From assembly GCF_000515215.1 (NCBI RefSeq), contig NZ_KI911557.1, positions 372,001-436,000 of the forward strand: 64,000 nucleotides of DNA, in the 5' to 3' direction. Every line of letters begins with the position of its first letter. The stretch's first letter is position 1. Shown piece after piece: positions 24,569 through 32,650 of the stretch. Origin of the DNA: Methylomonas sp. 11b (GTDB taxonomy: Bacteria > Pseudomonadota > Gammaproteobacteria > Methylococcales > Methylomonadaceae). The notes beneath the pieces are model-generated. The model was not told the origin of the DNA and did no database searches. It worked only from the letters and a program-made list of their open reading frames with translations. A program made the position numbers and the translations under genes.

Positions 24569-26114
24569 ACAAGCCAAAGCCGCCCTAGCGAAACTGACCC
24601 AGGTCAGCAAAAAAGGCCTGGAAACCCTGCAAGCCGGGGCGCGATCCACGCAAAGCCATATGCTCAATTACATGAGCGTCAACACGCTGGACCCAACCCG
24701 GCTGGCTGCTGCTTTCGCCCAAGCCGACCAGGGTTACATCACCGACCAAGCCACGCTGTTCGAGCTGGTGGAAGAGCAAGACCCGCATATCTTCAGCGAA
24801 TTGGGCAAACGCCGCCGCGCGGTGACCGGTTTGGGTTGGGATTTGCACCCGCGCGAGGATGCTACCCAGGCCGAGATCGACCGCACCAAGGAATTAAAAG
24901 ACATGCTATGCAAAATCCCGCGTTTTGAGGACGCGCAGTACGACATTACCGATGCCATCGGCAAGGGCCTGGCTGCGTTGGAGATCGATTGGCGCACCGG
25001 CGCGGAATGGGTACCGCAGGCCTTGAACTGGGTGCCGCAACGCGAGTTGCGCATCGACATCAAAACCGGCGCGCTGATGTACCTGAAAAACGGCGCGCCG
25101 GAACCGCTCAGGGAATGGGGCTGGGTAGTGCATGAGCATCGGGCCAAGTCCGGGTATATCGAACAAGCGGCGTTGTTTCGGGTGCTGGCGTGGACGTATG
25201 CGTATAAGGCCTACAACATCCGCGACATGCAGCGGTTTTTAGAGGTGTACGGCATGCCGCTGCGCTTGGGTAAATATCCCAGCGGCATCGGCAAAAACGA
25301 GCGCGACCAGCTGCTGAAGGCAGTGCGTAATATCGGCAACGACGGTGCCGGCATCGTGCCCAGCACGATGACTATCGATTTTGTGACGCAAACCTCGACG
25401 GGTAATGTCACCGACTTTTTAAACGCGACCGAGTATTGGGAGCGCAAACAGTCCATGGCCATCCTGGGCGGCACGTTGACCAGCCAGGCGGACGGCAAGA
25501 CTAGCACCAACGCGCTGGGAGTGATCCATGACAAGGTGCGCCGCGAGATTATGCTGCACGACGTACGGCAGCTGGAGCCGACGCTGAATAGTCAAATCAT
25601 CAAGCCGATTGTGTTGTTGAACGGGCTGTTTCCGGAAGACCGCATGCCAGTTTGGCGCTACGACACGGCGGATGAGGTCGATCAAAAAGCGTTGGTGGAT
25701 GTGCTGGAGAAAGGCGCGGCAATGGGTCTGGAGATTGATGTGGATTGGGCGCATAACGCCTTGCAGATTCCACGGGCTGGCAAGGATGCGAAGATTTTAA
25801 CGGCATCCGGCAAACCGGCGGCGGCATCACCGGCCAATGCGGCCAATGCGGCCTTGACGCGGCTGGCAGCGCTGGCTAAGCAACAGGCGGACGGCGATAT
25901 CGTCGGCAATTACAGTCAGCAACTGGCGGCGTTGTGTATGCCGCACGAAGAGGCGGCAATTCAGCAGATTGCGGCGGTGGTGGCAGCGGCCGGTTCGTTT
26001 GATGAGGCGATTGCCGGGATTGAGGCGCTGAATTTAAGCGGTTCCGCCTGGGCGGACTCGTTGCAGTTGGGGATGGCGGCGGCGCATTTGGCGGGGCGTA
26101 GCGATGTGGATTAA
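24561..26114 (+). CDS. Portal protein (Mu gp29-like, DUF935)
   Basis: A 517-residue protein of the DUF935 portal type. Characteristic blocks are DPTRLAAAFAQADQG, LFELVEEQDPHIFSELGKRR and the central LEVYGMPLRLGKYPSGIGKN. It forms the dodecameric ring through which DNA enters and leaves the head. The ATG at 24561 is used because upstream in-frame sequence overlaps the previous gene. The length agrees with Mu gp29 (512 residues). Confidence 0.93.
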   Translation: MIKQAKAALAKLTQVSKKGLETLQAGARSTQSHMLNYMSVNTLDPTRLAAAFAQADQGYITDQATLFELVEEQDPHIFSELGKRRRAVTGLGWDLHPREDATQAEIDRTKELKDMLCKIPRFEDAQYDITDAIGKGLAALEIDWRTGAEWVPQALNWVPQRELRIDIKTGALMYLKNGAPEPLREWGWVVHEHRAKSGYIEQAALFRVLAWTYAYKAYNIRDMQRFLEVYGMPLRLGKYPSGIGKNERDQLLKAVRNIGNDGAGIVPSTMTIDFVTQTSTGNVTDFLNATEYWERKQSMAILGGTLTSQADGKTSTNALGVIHDKVRREIMLHDVRQLEPTLNSQIIKPIVLLNGLFPEDRMPVWRYDTADEVDQKALVDVLEKGAAMGLEIDVDWAHNALQIPRAGKDAKILTASGKPAAASPANAANAALTRLAALAKQQADGDIVGNYSQQLAALCMPHEEAAIQQIAAVVAAAGSFDEAIAGIEALNLSGSAWADSLQLGMAAAHLAGRSDVD

Positions 26115-26307
26115 AAAATGGGTTTTTGATTTCAAACACGCGGTGTTAATCGTCAAAGTTTCGAATGAGTTATGGTTCGACACACTACAAACCGGCACAC
26201 GTGTTAACCATCTTTTTCGCCTTGGGTATTACATGCCGGTCGAATATCAAAACGTAAAGGTCATAACCATTACGCTACCGTTTGTTTCTCTAAAGCTGGC
26301 ATTTTGA
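26104..26307 (+). CDS. Small protein after portal, unknown function
   Basis: A 67-residue strand-rich protein starting MWIKKWVFDFKHAVLIVKVS, overlapping the portal gene end. Composition is more AT-rich than its neighbours. No family is recognised; it may be a moron gene. Confidence 0.5.
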   Translation: MWIKKWVFDFKHAVLIVKVSNELWFDTLQTGTRVNHLFRLGYYMPVEYQNVKVITITLPFVSLKLAF

Positions 26308-26317
26308 GAGGATCTCA

Positions 26318-26644
26318 ATGAGCAATGTGCATATCGAGATTAAACAAGCTACGGTGCGCCGATACGCAGAGGGGAACGGCTTTGATGCAGGCGACCCTTT
26401 TAATTTGGTGTGTTCTCTGGATTTTATCGGTCGGGGCGAGGTACAGATGGGTGCTGATTTAGCTTGGCCCAGTCATCCGATTACCCGTGCGGATTTGCGT
26501 GAACTACGCCGTCAGTTGACAACGGATTACCGTACAAAGCGCTTATATTGTTGGCGATTGAAAGGACTGGCACCACCGTTTCGCGGTCGGATTATTCGCG
26601 AAGAAGGTCCGCTGGCGTATTGGGAGATGCCAATTGAAGCCTGA
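26318..26644 (+). CDS. Small protein before F, unknown function
   Basis: A 108-residue protein with GAGAGG before its ATG and a stop overlapping the F start. It has a mixed alpha/beta look with a basic C-terminal half. As it lies next to a head protein carrying a nuclease-like domain, an immunity or accessory role for that domain deserves a test, but nothing in the sequence shows it. Confidence 0.5.
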   Translation: MSNVHIEIKQATVRRYAEGNGFDAGDPFNLVCSLDFIGRGEVQMGADLAWPSHPITRADLRELRRQLTTDYRTKRLYCWRLKGLAPPFRGRIIREEGPLAYWEMPIEA

Positions 26645-27908
26645 AAAACTACCCTTTAAGGAAGCCATCGATTTCTATAAGGCAAAAATCCAGCTGCCAA
26701 CATCCGGCTGGACCGATATTTGGCAGGAGCAGCATAGCCATGCGTTTGTAGTAGCCGGCGCGGCTCAGGATGCGCTAGTCGAGGATTTTTATAACGCGAT
26801 TTACGACGCCAAGCAGAACGGCGGCGGTTATGAAGATTTTCGGCTGCGGTTTGACGATATCGTTGCAAAACATGTTTGGTCGTATAACGGTACGCCGGGT
26901 TGGCGTAGCAAGATTATCTACGATACCAACATTAAACAGTCTTACAACGCTGGCCGCTGGCAACAGCAAATGGCAGTCAAACACCTAAGACCTTATCTGA
27001 CTTATAACCATCACACTATAGAACACCCCAGGATTGAACATAAAAAACTGGATGGCATTACGTTGCCTATTGATGATCCATTTTGGGGCTATTACTACCC
27101 GCAAAATGCTTGGGGATGTAATTGCACCGCTGATTCATTATCCGAATTTGAGGCACAGGCTTTATGGACATCTCAAGGAAAATCCGGCCCAGATGAGTCG
27201 CCTGCGATAGAGTGGGAAGAAAAGACGGTTGGCGCTAAAGGCAGCAATCCGCGCACGGTGCGGGTGCCGAAAGGGATCGATCCGGGGTTTGCATACAATC
27301 CGGGCAAAGCGTATCTGGAACCGCTGACGGTACCGCCGTTGACGGGTTACGACGCTGTATTGAAGCAGCGCGATAAGCCATGGCCGACTGGGTTTAAAGT
27401 ACCGGACATGCCGAAGCCGACCAAGGTTTCATCGAATATTTTGTTGCCAGCCGATATCGCCCCGGCAGCGGCGGTGACTGAGTTTTTGGATATTTTCGGC
27501 GCGACGTTGGAGCAAGGCGCTGCGTTTACCGATGCGGCAGGGAGTACGCTGGCGATTACCAAGGCGTTGTTCGAGGATGGCAAAGGCGATTTTAAGTGGC
27601 TGGCGAATACGGATAAGGAGCATCGGCTGCAATATCTCAATTTGTTGGCAATGACGCTGATCGAGCCGGATGAAATCTGGTGGGTTTGGGTACAGGATGC
27701 CAAAGAAAAAGGTCGCTGGCGGTTAAAACGTCGGTATTTGCGGGCTTTGGAAATTGACGGCAAAAATGAATTTGCGTATGCGGTTTTCGAGTGGGGACAG
27801 ACGGGTTGGACTGGCTCGACGGTGTTTATGGGGTCGCAAAAATCGGAAAAGGCGCGCGAGGGTTACTTTGATCGGCAGCGGGCCGGCAGGATGGTTTTCA
27901 AGAAATAA
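26634..27908 (+). CDS. Minor head protein F with C-terminal PBECR2-type nuclease-like domain
   Basis: A 424-residue protein starting at a TTG. Residues about 1-200 are the Mu F/SPP1 gp7-like head morphogenesis domain (FRLRFDDIVAKHVWSYNGTP, then YYPQNAWGCNCTADS). Residues about 285-424 match the phage PBECR2 domain, a Barnase/EndoU/colicin E5-D/RelE-like RNase fold (EHRLQYLNLLAMTLIEPDEI, then RWRLKRRYLRAL). Such domains on head proteins may enter the host with the DNA. Catalysis is not shown by sequence. Confidence 0.82.
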   Translation: MKPEKLPFKEAIDFYKAKIQLPTSGWTDIWQEQHSHAFVVAGAAQDALVEDFYNAIYDAKQNGGGYEDFRLRFDDIVAKHVWSYNGTPGWRSKIIYDTNIKQSYNAGRWQQQMAVKHLRPYLTYNHHTIEHPRIEHKKLDGITLPIDDPFWGYYYPQNAWGCNCTADSLSEFEAQALWTSQGKSGPDESPAIEWEEKTVGAKGSNPRTVRVPKGIDPGFAYNPGKAYLEPLTVPPLTGYDAVLKQRDKPWPTGFKVPDMPKPTKVSSNILLPADIAPAAAVTEFLDIFGATLEQGAAFTDAAGSTLAITKALFEDGKGDFKWLANTDKEHRLQYLNLLAMTLIEPDEIWWVWVQDAKEKGRWRLKRRYLRALEIDGKNEFAYAVFEWGQTGWTGSTVFMGSQKSEKAREGYFDRQRAGRMVFKK

Positions 27909-27910
27909 AA

Positions 27911-27937
27911 AACGCGACCTTTTAAGGGTCGCGTTTA
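27911..27937 (+). terminator. Strong inverted repeat after F
   Basis: AAACGCGACC (27911-27920) pairs perfectly with GGTCGCGTTT (27928-27937), with a seven-base loop. The T run is short (TTTA), so it may act as a weak terminator in either direction or protect the mRNA end. It separates gpG from the terminase-portal-F operon. Confidence 0.55.
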
Positions 27938-28015
27938 TGGATCGGATACTGTGCAGTAGCGCGCGAGGCGCAGTCTGACCGATTCACTCCTTTATTATAT
28001 AGGCGGCGGTGGATT

Positions 28016-28537
28016 ATGCAATTTGAGATAGAGTTTGAGGCCAGTCATTTAGATCGGATGATGGAGGCAATCCGCCGGGAAATTGCAACACCTGAAGAGA
28101 TGCTTGGTAGCATCGGCGAATCGTTGTTACGGGTGAATAGGCGGCGGCATGAGGCAGGAGTTGATCCGGAAGGTAAGGATTGGAAGGCGTTGTCGCCTTT
28201 GACGCTTGCAGCGGGTGACAGGAAAGGTGGACCGTTAAATCGGACCGGCCGAATGCTGGCAAGTTTGAATTATCAAGTATCTGACGACACGTTGATTTTA
28301 GGTTTTGATGGCGCGCGGGATGCCAAACTGGCAGGGTTTCACCATGGCGGTACCGACCCTTATACGATTGTTCCAAAGAATCGAAAAGCCTTGGCGTTTG
28401 CGGGTATTGTCAGAAAGCGGGTTAATCATCCTGGGTTGCCGAAACGGGAGCTGGTAGGCTTTCCTGATAGCGATAAAAACTTGGTAGAGAATGTGACCGC
28501 AGATCATTTATTGCGTGTTTTACAACGCGTTCGATGA
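28016..28537 (+). CDS. Virion morphogenesis protein (Mu gpG-like)
   Basis: A 173-residue protein of the phage virion morphogenesis family (gpG of Mu), placed after F as in Mu. Conserved blocks are SIGESLLRVNRRRHEAGVDP, FDGARDAKLAGFHHGG and PGLPKRELVGFPDSD. Mu gpG affects tail completion and head-tail joining. A TATTATATA stretch about 25 bp upstream could be its own -10. A close paralogue lies at 17037-17564. Confidence 0.9.
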   Translation: MQFEIEFEASHLDRMMEAIRREIATPEEMLGSIGESLLRVNRRRHEAGVDPEGKDWKALSPLTLAAGDRKGGPLNRTGRMLASLNYQVSDDTLILGFDGARDAKLAGFHHGGTDPYTIVPKNRKALAFAGIVRKRVNHPGLPKRELVGFPDSDKNLVENVTADHLLRVLQRVR

Positions 28538-28571
28538 CGGAATAAATGGCGTTTAAACGGTATTTATTCCG
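28538..28571 (+). terminator. Perfect 10-bp inverted repeat after gpG
   Basis: CGGAATAAAT (28538-28547) and ATTTATTCCG (28562-28571) form a perfect stem with a 14-base loop just after the gpG stop. It is AT-rich with no T run, so it could be a terminator of modest strength or part of the transposase-binding end region. Confidence 0.45.
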
Positions 28572-28727
28572 CAACTGTTGGGGCTATTTTTCTGATATTC
28601 ATCGGGATATTTCCGCACTTTCATCCCTAAACTGTCCGGAATTCAAGATTTTTTGTTTTTAGCCTGAATCCCGCGAATTTCGTGGTTTTCGGGGCGAATT
28701 TTGGTGTTGTAATTCGTCCGTTTTCCA
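28572..28727. other. Prophage right end with repeated transposase-site-like motifs
   Basis: This non-coding stretch holds GCGAATTT twice 21 bp apart (28673-28680 and 28694-28701) and a related AATTCGTCC near 28710, spaced like tandem MuA-type binding sites. Read inward from traC the phage end would start TGATGG or TGG at 28730-28727, beginning with the TG expected of Mu-type ends. The exact base is not fixed because the left end and its 5-bp duplication are not in view. Confidence 0.5.
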
Positions 28728-29213
28728 TCACCTCCCTTCTGACTGTTGCGTAGCGAGTTGCAATTCGGTTGCCCGGCGGATGTCACTTTCACTGGGCCGG
28801 GGATGTGCCATGGGCAATTTCACGGTCACGAAAATGTGACTGCGCCGCAAGCGAGCCCCCGAGATCGATTCCGGCGGTTTGGTGGTGCCTTGTCGCAGAA
28901 ACTCGATACTGGCTTGAGTCATGGTTTTATAGGTTGGCTTTTGCTGTTTCAAGCGCCGGGTCTGCATGATCGCCAGCGATTCTTCGATGTCAGGCGAAGT
29001 CCAAAGGCTCACCTGCAACAAGGTGTCAGTCGGCCAGTCCTGGTTTAGCAACACGTTGACGCGCGCGGAAACGCTGGCATCGGCACCGGTCAGCGGTCGG
29101 CACAGAAAGCCAAAACCAATGCTGCTATCGGCCATCAAGAACAGATGATGGTCATATTCATAAGCCAGTACCGTGAATAACTGATCGGCACGTTGGCGTT
29201 GCGCGGTGGTCAT
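28728..29213 (-). pseudogene. traC: traC, truncated by the prophage (VirB4-type ATPase, N-terminal part)
   Basis: 161 codons matching the N-terminus of F/SXT-type TraC: LFTVLAYEYDHHLFLMADSS, LTGADA and HIFVTVKLP. Full TraC is about 800 residues, with Walker motifs that are absent here. The frame ends at a TGA exactly where phage DNA begins, and that stop may be supplied by the phage end. The start overlaps the upstream stop (ATGA). The rest of the gene should lie beyond the prophage's left end. Loss of TraC should block pilus assembly and transfer. Confidence 0.78.
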
Positions 29214-29467
29214 GGGGTCTGATCCTCGAAATACAGGTGTTGCATGGCTTCGGTTTGATGCTCGGCACGCAGGCGAATCGTAAAGGGATGTCGACAAACG
29301 CGAACCGCACGCTTTTTGCGTTTCAACTGCCGGGCTCTAGCCGGATGACAGGGGTTGATCGGCTGACCATTGGCGGCTTGGACCTTGACGGTCCGCTTAT
29401 CCTTCGCCAATGTGCAAGGGCGGCGGTTGCCCGCCGCGTTCTCGGTATCAATAGTTGAACCGGTCAT
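29210..29467 (-). CDS. Stand-alone PLMP/RRXRR-domain protein in tra operon
   Basis: An 85-residue basic protein. Residues about 27-67 match the RRXRR (PLMP) domain: VQAANGQPINPCHPARARQL, then RAVRVCRHPFTIRL. That domain forms the N-terminus of IscB and IshB nucleases, but no RuvC or HNH part follows here. It is coupled to traC by ATGA and lies just after the pilin gene. It may be an accessory nucleic-acid-binding transfer protein or a domesticated relic; the function is unknown. Confidence 0.65.
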   Translation of the reverse strand: MTGSTIDTENAAGNRRPCTLAKDKRTVKVQAANGQPINPCHPARARQLKRKKRAVRVCRHPFTIRLRAEHQTEAMQHLYFEDQTP

Positions 29468-29480
29468 CGTTATTCCAGGC

Positions 29481-29780
29481 CTAAATCGTGGCCGTCACGA
29501 TGTTGGTGATAATGGTCGGTGCCGCAAACAGGCCGACCCCGCTGGCAATTCCCAGCACGAAGCCCATGATGCTGCCACGCACGACACCGGCGACCAGGCC
29601 GACGATGACGAACACGATGGCGATGATGCGGCCGAGCAAGCCTTCCACCCAGCCGGTCAGCAAGGTCCAGACGTTGTTGAACTCGGTACCGCCAGCACCG
29701 GCCATGGCGTCGGATGCCATCAACATAAAAAATAGCGATGCCAGGGTCACCAGTACCCCGGTTCGATACGACGTTTTCAT
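29481..29780 (-). CDS. TraA-like pilin precursor
   Basis: A 99-residue protein from the ATG at 29780 (GAGG upstream). It has a long leader with a hydrophobic core ending SDAMAGAG, then a mature pilin with two hydrophobic segments (about 47-66 and 70-95), the layout of F-type TraA. The position after traV fits the TraA slot of SXT/R391-like operons. An earlier in-frame ATG at 29795 is possible. Confidence 0.7.
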   Translation of the reverse strand: MKTSYRTGVLVTLASLFFMLMASDAMAGAGGTEFNNVWTLLTGWVEGLLGRIIAIVFVIVGLVAGVVRGSIMGFVLGIASGVGLFAAPTIITNIVTATI

Positions 29781-29909
29781 CAAAAATATCCTCATTCAGG
29801 TTAAAAGACGGTTGCCCGTCGAATCTCGGACGTTCAGTCCGGCGTTTGTTAAGCGGTTGCCCGCTCGCTCTCGCAGGGGGTGTGACCTGCGGTGAAATGG
29901 GATCAATGA

Positions 29910-30422
29910 TCAGGGCAATTTATTGCCTAATCGATTCACTGGACTCTCGTCATCAGTGGTATCGACGCTGGATCGTTTCTCCGGTGGGCGTTGCTCGACT
30001 TGCAAAGGAATCAACGACGAACTGGCTGTCGAAGCCGCCTTGCCGATCATCCAACGCCGGGGTTCCAGTTCGGTGTAGACGTAGTTGGACACCATCAAAT
30101 CGCCCTCGGCATCTTCCCAAGGCGCGATCCAGATACGCATGACTTGGGATGGCGTGCGAATCGGCGTGGGATCCTCTATTTTGGGCACGGGTTGTTGTAA
30201 CGGTGGTGCGAGTGCCGGTTTTGACATTGGCTCTGATTCCTGGTTGGTTTCGGGAGGCGCTTCCTTTATCGCCGTATTGGTCACCTGGTAGGCCTGCGTG
30301 GTCGATAGGCAGCTGGGTTCGTCCGGCATGCCTTTACAGCCGTAGTCGGTAGCGCAACCGGTGGTGATGGCGATCAGCAGTACACTGAGGCTATAAATAG
30401 AAAACTGATGAAAGCGTTTCAT
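29910..30422 (-). CDS. traV: TraV outer-membrane lipoprotein
   Basis: A 170-residue protein: a signal peptide with lipobox ITTGC at residues 19-23, then the CKGMPDEPSC cysteine motif and the LSTTQAY block typical of TraV. TraV anchors the TraK/TraB core complex in the outer membrane. The Pro/Glu-rich middle is a linker. The gene overlaps dsbC by ATGA. Confidence 0.9.
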   Translation of the reverse strand: MKRFHQFSIYSLSVLLIAITTGCATDYGCKGMPDEPSCLSTTQAYQVTNTAIKEAPPETNQESEPMSKPALAPPLQQPVPKIEDPTPIRTPSQVMRIWIAPWEDAEGDLMVSNYVYTELEPRRWMIGKAASTASSSLIPLQVEQRPPEKRSSVDTTDDESPVNRLGNKLP

Positions 30423-31243
30423 GGCTTTTTCTCCGTGGCGTTTGTGTTTTGTGCGTTTGTATCGGGCGTTGTTGCCAGACTGGGCGACGGTTTCGGTTTA
30501 TCGGCCAACCAATCCGCTAACACCTCGGGTGCGCCACTGTGAGTGCGGCCGTCCGGAGCGATCAGGAATGGCACGCCCTTCAAATCGAACAACTTGGCGG
30601 TGACCACGGCTTTTTGCAGCGGCTCTTTGTTACATTGAACGGGCGGTTCGCTCGGCAAGCCGGTGTAATCCTGTTTCAACAAGCGGTCGCGCACGGCGTC
30701 TTTGGTTTTGGCATCGCTCGCGCCCAGCTGACAGGCCAGTTGCACGACGAGGTTTTGCGATTCGGGGCCGAGGATGGGGACCATCACCAGTTTGAAGGTG
30801 TATTGGTCTTGCAAGGCTTGCAGGTCTTTCATGACCTTGCCGCAGTATGGGCAACGCGGATCGATGAATACCAGCACCTGGCCTTTGCCGTGGCCGACAG
30901 TCACGGCGCCAAGGTCGTCGGCCTTGAGTTTCATCCGGGACAGATCGATGCGATTGGCGATATTGCCGATATCCGCCAGTGCCTTGATTTCCTGCTGGGT
31001 CCAGATGTCCATCAATTTGCCGCCGTAAAAGGCAAAACGACCATTGCTGGAGATAAACACCGTCTGCTCGCCGGATTTGACCATCTTCAGGCCCGAGATC
31101 GGCAAGTCTTGCATGCCGTCGATTTTGATCGAGAGCAAACCGGCGGCAATATCCGAGACCGCCTGCTTTTGCGGATTGGCGGCCAGGGCGATGGATGTAC
31201 CGAGTAGCGTGGCTATCAATAAAGAAATTTGGCGTGGCGTCAT
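30419..31243 (-). CDS. dsbC: DsbC-like periplasmic disulfide isomerase of the transfer operon
   Basis: A 274-residue protein: signal peptide (1-21, ending IALA), DsbC dimerisation domain (about 25-105), a linker, and a thioredoxin-fold domain with CPYC at 133-136. The tail is Pro/Thr/Asn-rich. It probably folds Cys-rich transfer proteins such as TraV and TraN. The place between traB and traV is as in R391/SXT and Rts1. Confidence 0.9.
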   Translation of the reverse strand: MTPRQISLLIATLLGTSIALAANPQKQAVSDIAAGLLSIKIDGMQDLPISGLKMVKSGEQTVFISSNGRFAFYGGKLMDIWTQQEIKALADIGNIANRIDLSRMKLKADDLGAVTVGHGKGQVLVFIDPRCPYCGKVMKDLQALQDQYTFKLVMVPILGPESQNLVVQLACQLGASDAKTKDAVRDRLLKQDYTGLPSEPPVQCNKEPLQKAVVTAKLFDLKGVPFLIAPDGRTHSGAPEVLADWLADKPKPSPSLATTPDTNAQNTNATEKKP

Positions 31244-31270
31244 AACGACCTTTGGAGTTGGGTTAAAGAA

Positions 31271-32650
31271 TCAGCTCGGCGACTTCAGCTTCAGCGCCGT
31301 GCCTTTTTGCACGATGAAGGTGACCTGGCGAGTCGCATCGACTTCGATGACCGGGTAAATCTCTTCGGCCATGTCCATGTAAAAATGCGACAGACGTTCC
31401 ATGGCGTAACCGGCGCCTTTCAGGGCACCGCCTTCCATCGACTGCGAGGAAAACGCGCTTTGAAACGGTGTAGTACCGGAAAGTGCCCCCAGCCCGCCGG
31501 TCATCAGCATCGGAATCTGGTTGCGACCAAAGGCATCGGAAAAGCCGCGTAAAAAGCCCGCCATCATGGATTGGGCGAGTAGTGCACCTTGTTTGGAAAC
31601 GACGCGGCCACGTACACCGTTTTTGCCGTCTTCGCCGGTGGCGTAGGCATTCATCGGGACTTCGATTACGCCACCGTCCTGGCGTACGCAGGAAAAGGTC
31701 TCGCCGCGAAAATAGGCGCGCTCGGCACTCAAGTCGCCGAAGCCCGCGGCCAACAGAAAGCACTCGCGCACATCGGCATGGAAACGGTTGGGCAAGATGG
31801 CTTCCTTCTTGATCCGGAACAGCACCGGCATTGGTTCTTTCTTGGCTTTTTTGCCGGTCGGGGCATCGAGGCCATTCAACAACACGCCGGTCAAAATGCT
31901 GCCGGCCGGGATGAAAACGTCGCTGTTGGTGTGGCCTTGCTGCGACTGTCCGTGAGCGCTGTTCGACACTGCGTCTTTGTCTTTACCGTTGGACGGCTGA
32001 GCACCTTCCTGGATGACCCGAATTTGCATCGCCGCCGGTGCTTGGTTATTGGCTCGTCCTCCTGAGACGCCGGTATTGCTAGCAGTCGGCGCGGGAATAG
32101 CGGCTTGCTCGAACACGCGGTTGAGATCGTCTTGCCCGTTGTCGAACGGCGGATTGCTCGGGCGGCGGTATGACGGTCTTCCTGGTGCCGTTGGCTCCAC
32201 AGCAGGTTGATTGGCGTCGCCAGGGTTGCCAGCCACTGCCGTTGTAGACGCTTTGTTCTTCAACGTCTCAACTTCACCGGTGACCGCTTGAAGCTTGGCT
32301 TCATAGGCTTCCCGCTCAGCGGTGGTCCATTGTTTGAAACGGATTTCGTCGGATTGCTGTTCGCGCTTTTGTTGTTCCTCGATAGCCGCCAGACGACGAG
32401 CTTGTTCGTCGTTTTTCTGCAGCAGATCGCGCAATTGCGCAGAAATACCATCAATCCCCAGCGAGCGCGGATCGCTATCGGTGAGGATGTGTTGGATGGT
32501 CGCCTGTTTGCTCAGCGGCTTGCTGACTTCCGGGGTGACAGTGGCCAGTGCGATGATGACGGCCAATACCACGGTACCGATGCCGCCGACGGCCATATTA
32601 CGTTTGGCGGTCGGACTCAAGCGTGTCCACCAGGACTCGACGTTGGCCAT
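31271..32650 (-). CDS. traB: TraB core-complex protein (VirB10/TrbI-like)
   Basis: A 459-residue protein: a short cytoplasmic N-terminus, one membrane helix (about 18-40), coiled coil (about 62-110), a proline-rich periplasmic stretch (about 120-175) and the TrbI-like C-terminal domain with IPAGSILTGVLLNGLDAP. It spans both membranes and links TraV/TraK with the inner-membrane ATPases. The start overlaps the traK stop. Confidence 0.93.
   Translation of the reverse strand: MANVESWWTRLSPTAKRNMAVGGIGTVVLAVIIALATVTPEVSKPLSKQATIQHILTDSDPRSLGIDGISAQLRDLLQKNDEQARRLAAIEEQQKREQQSDEIRFKQWTTAEREAYEAKLQAVTGEVETLKNKASTTAVAGNPGDANQPAVEPTAPGRPSYRRPSNPPFDNGQDDLNRVFEQAAIPAPTASNTGVSGGRANNQAPAAMQIRVIQEGAQPSNGKDKDAVSNSAHGQSQQGHTNSDVFIPAGSILTGVLLNGLDAPTGKKAKKEPMPVLFRIKKEAILPNRFHADVRECFLLAAGFGDLSAERAYFRGETFSCVRQDGGVIEVPMNAYATGEDGKNGVRGRVVSKQGALLAQSMMAGFLRGFSDAFGRNQIPMLMTGGLGALSGTTPFQSAFSSQSMEGGALKGAGYAMERLSHFYMDMAEEIYPVIEVDATRQVTFIVQKGTALKLKSPS

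Larger units (their letters stand above)
1..28727. mobile_element. Mu-like transposable prophage (right part; left end outside window)
   Basis: A contiguous set of Mu-family genes: repressor, Ner-like protein, DDE transposase, AAA+ target-selection ATPase, Gam, GemA, Mor, protease/scaffold, gpT capsid, sheath, tube, terminase, DUF935 portal, protein F and gpG. No serine or tyrosine integrase is present, as expected for replicative transposition. The right end lies at about 28,725-28,730, where phage DNA abuts a truncated traC of the conjugative element. The left end and the remaining tail genes are beyond position 1. The order differs from Mu: early genes sit in the middle and late genes occupy both arms in opposite orientations. 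Confidence 0.93.

Noticed and set aside
30539..31207. Rightward 222-codon frame over dsbC
   Set aside because: It is antisense to a DsbC-like protein with an intact CPYC motif, and no similarity to any family is visible.
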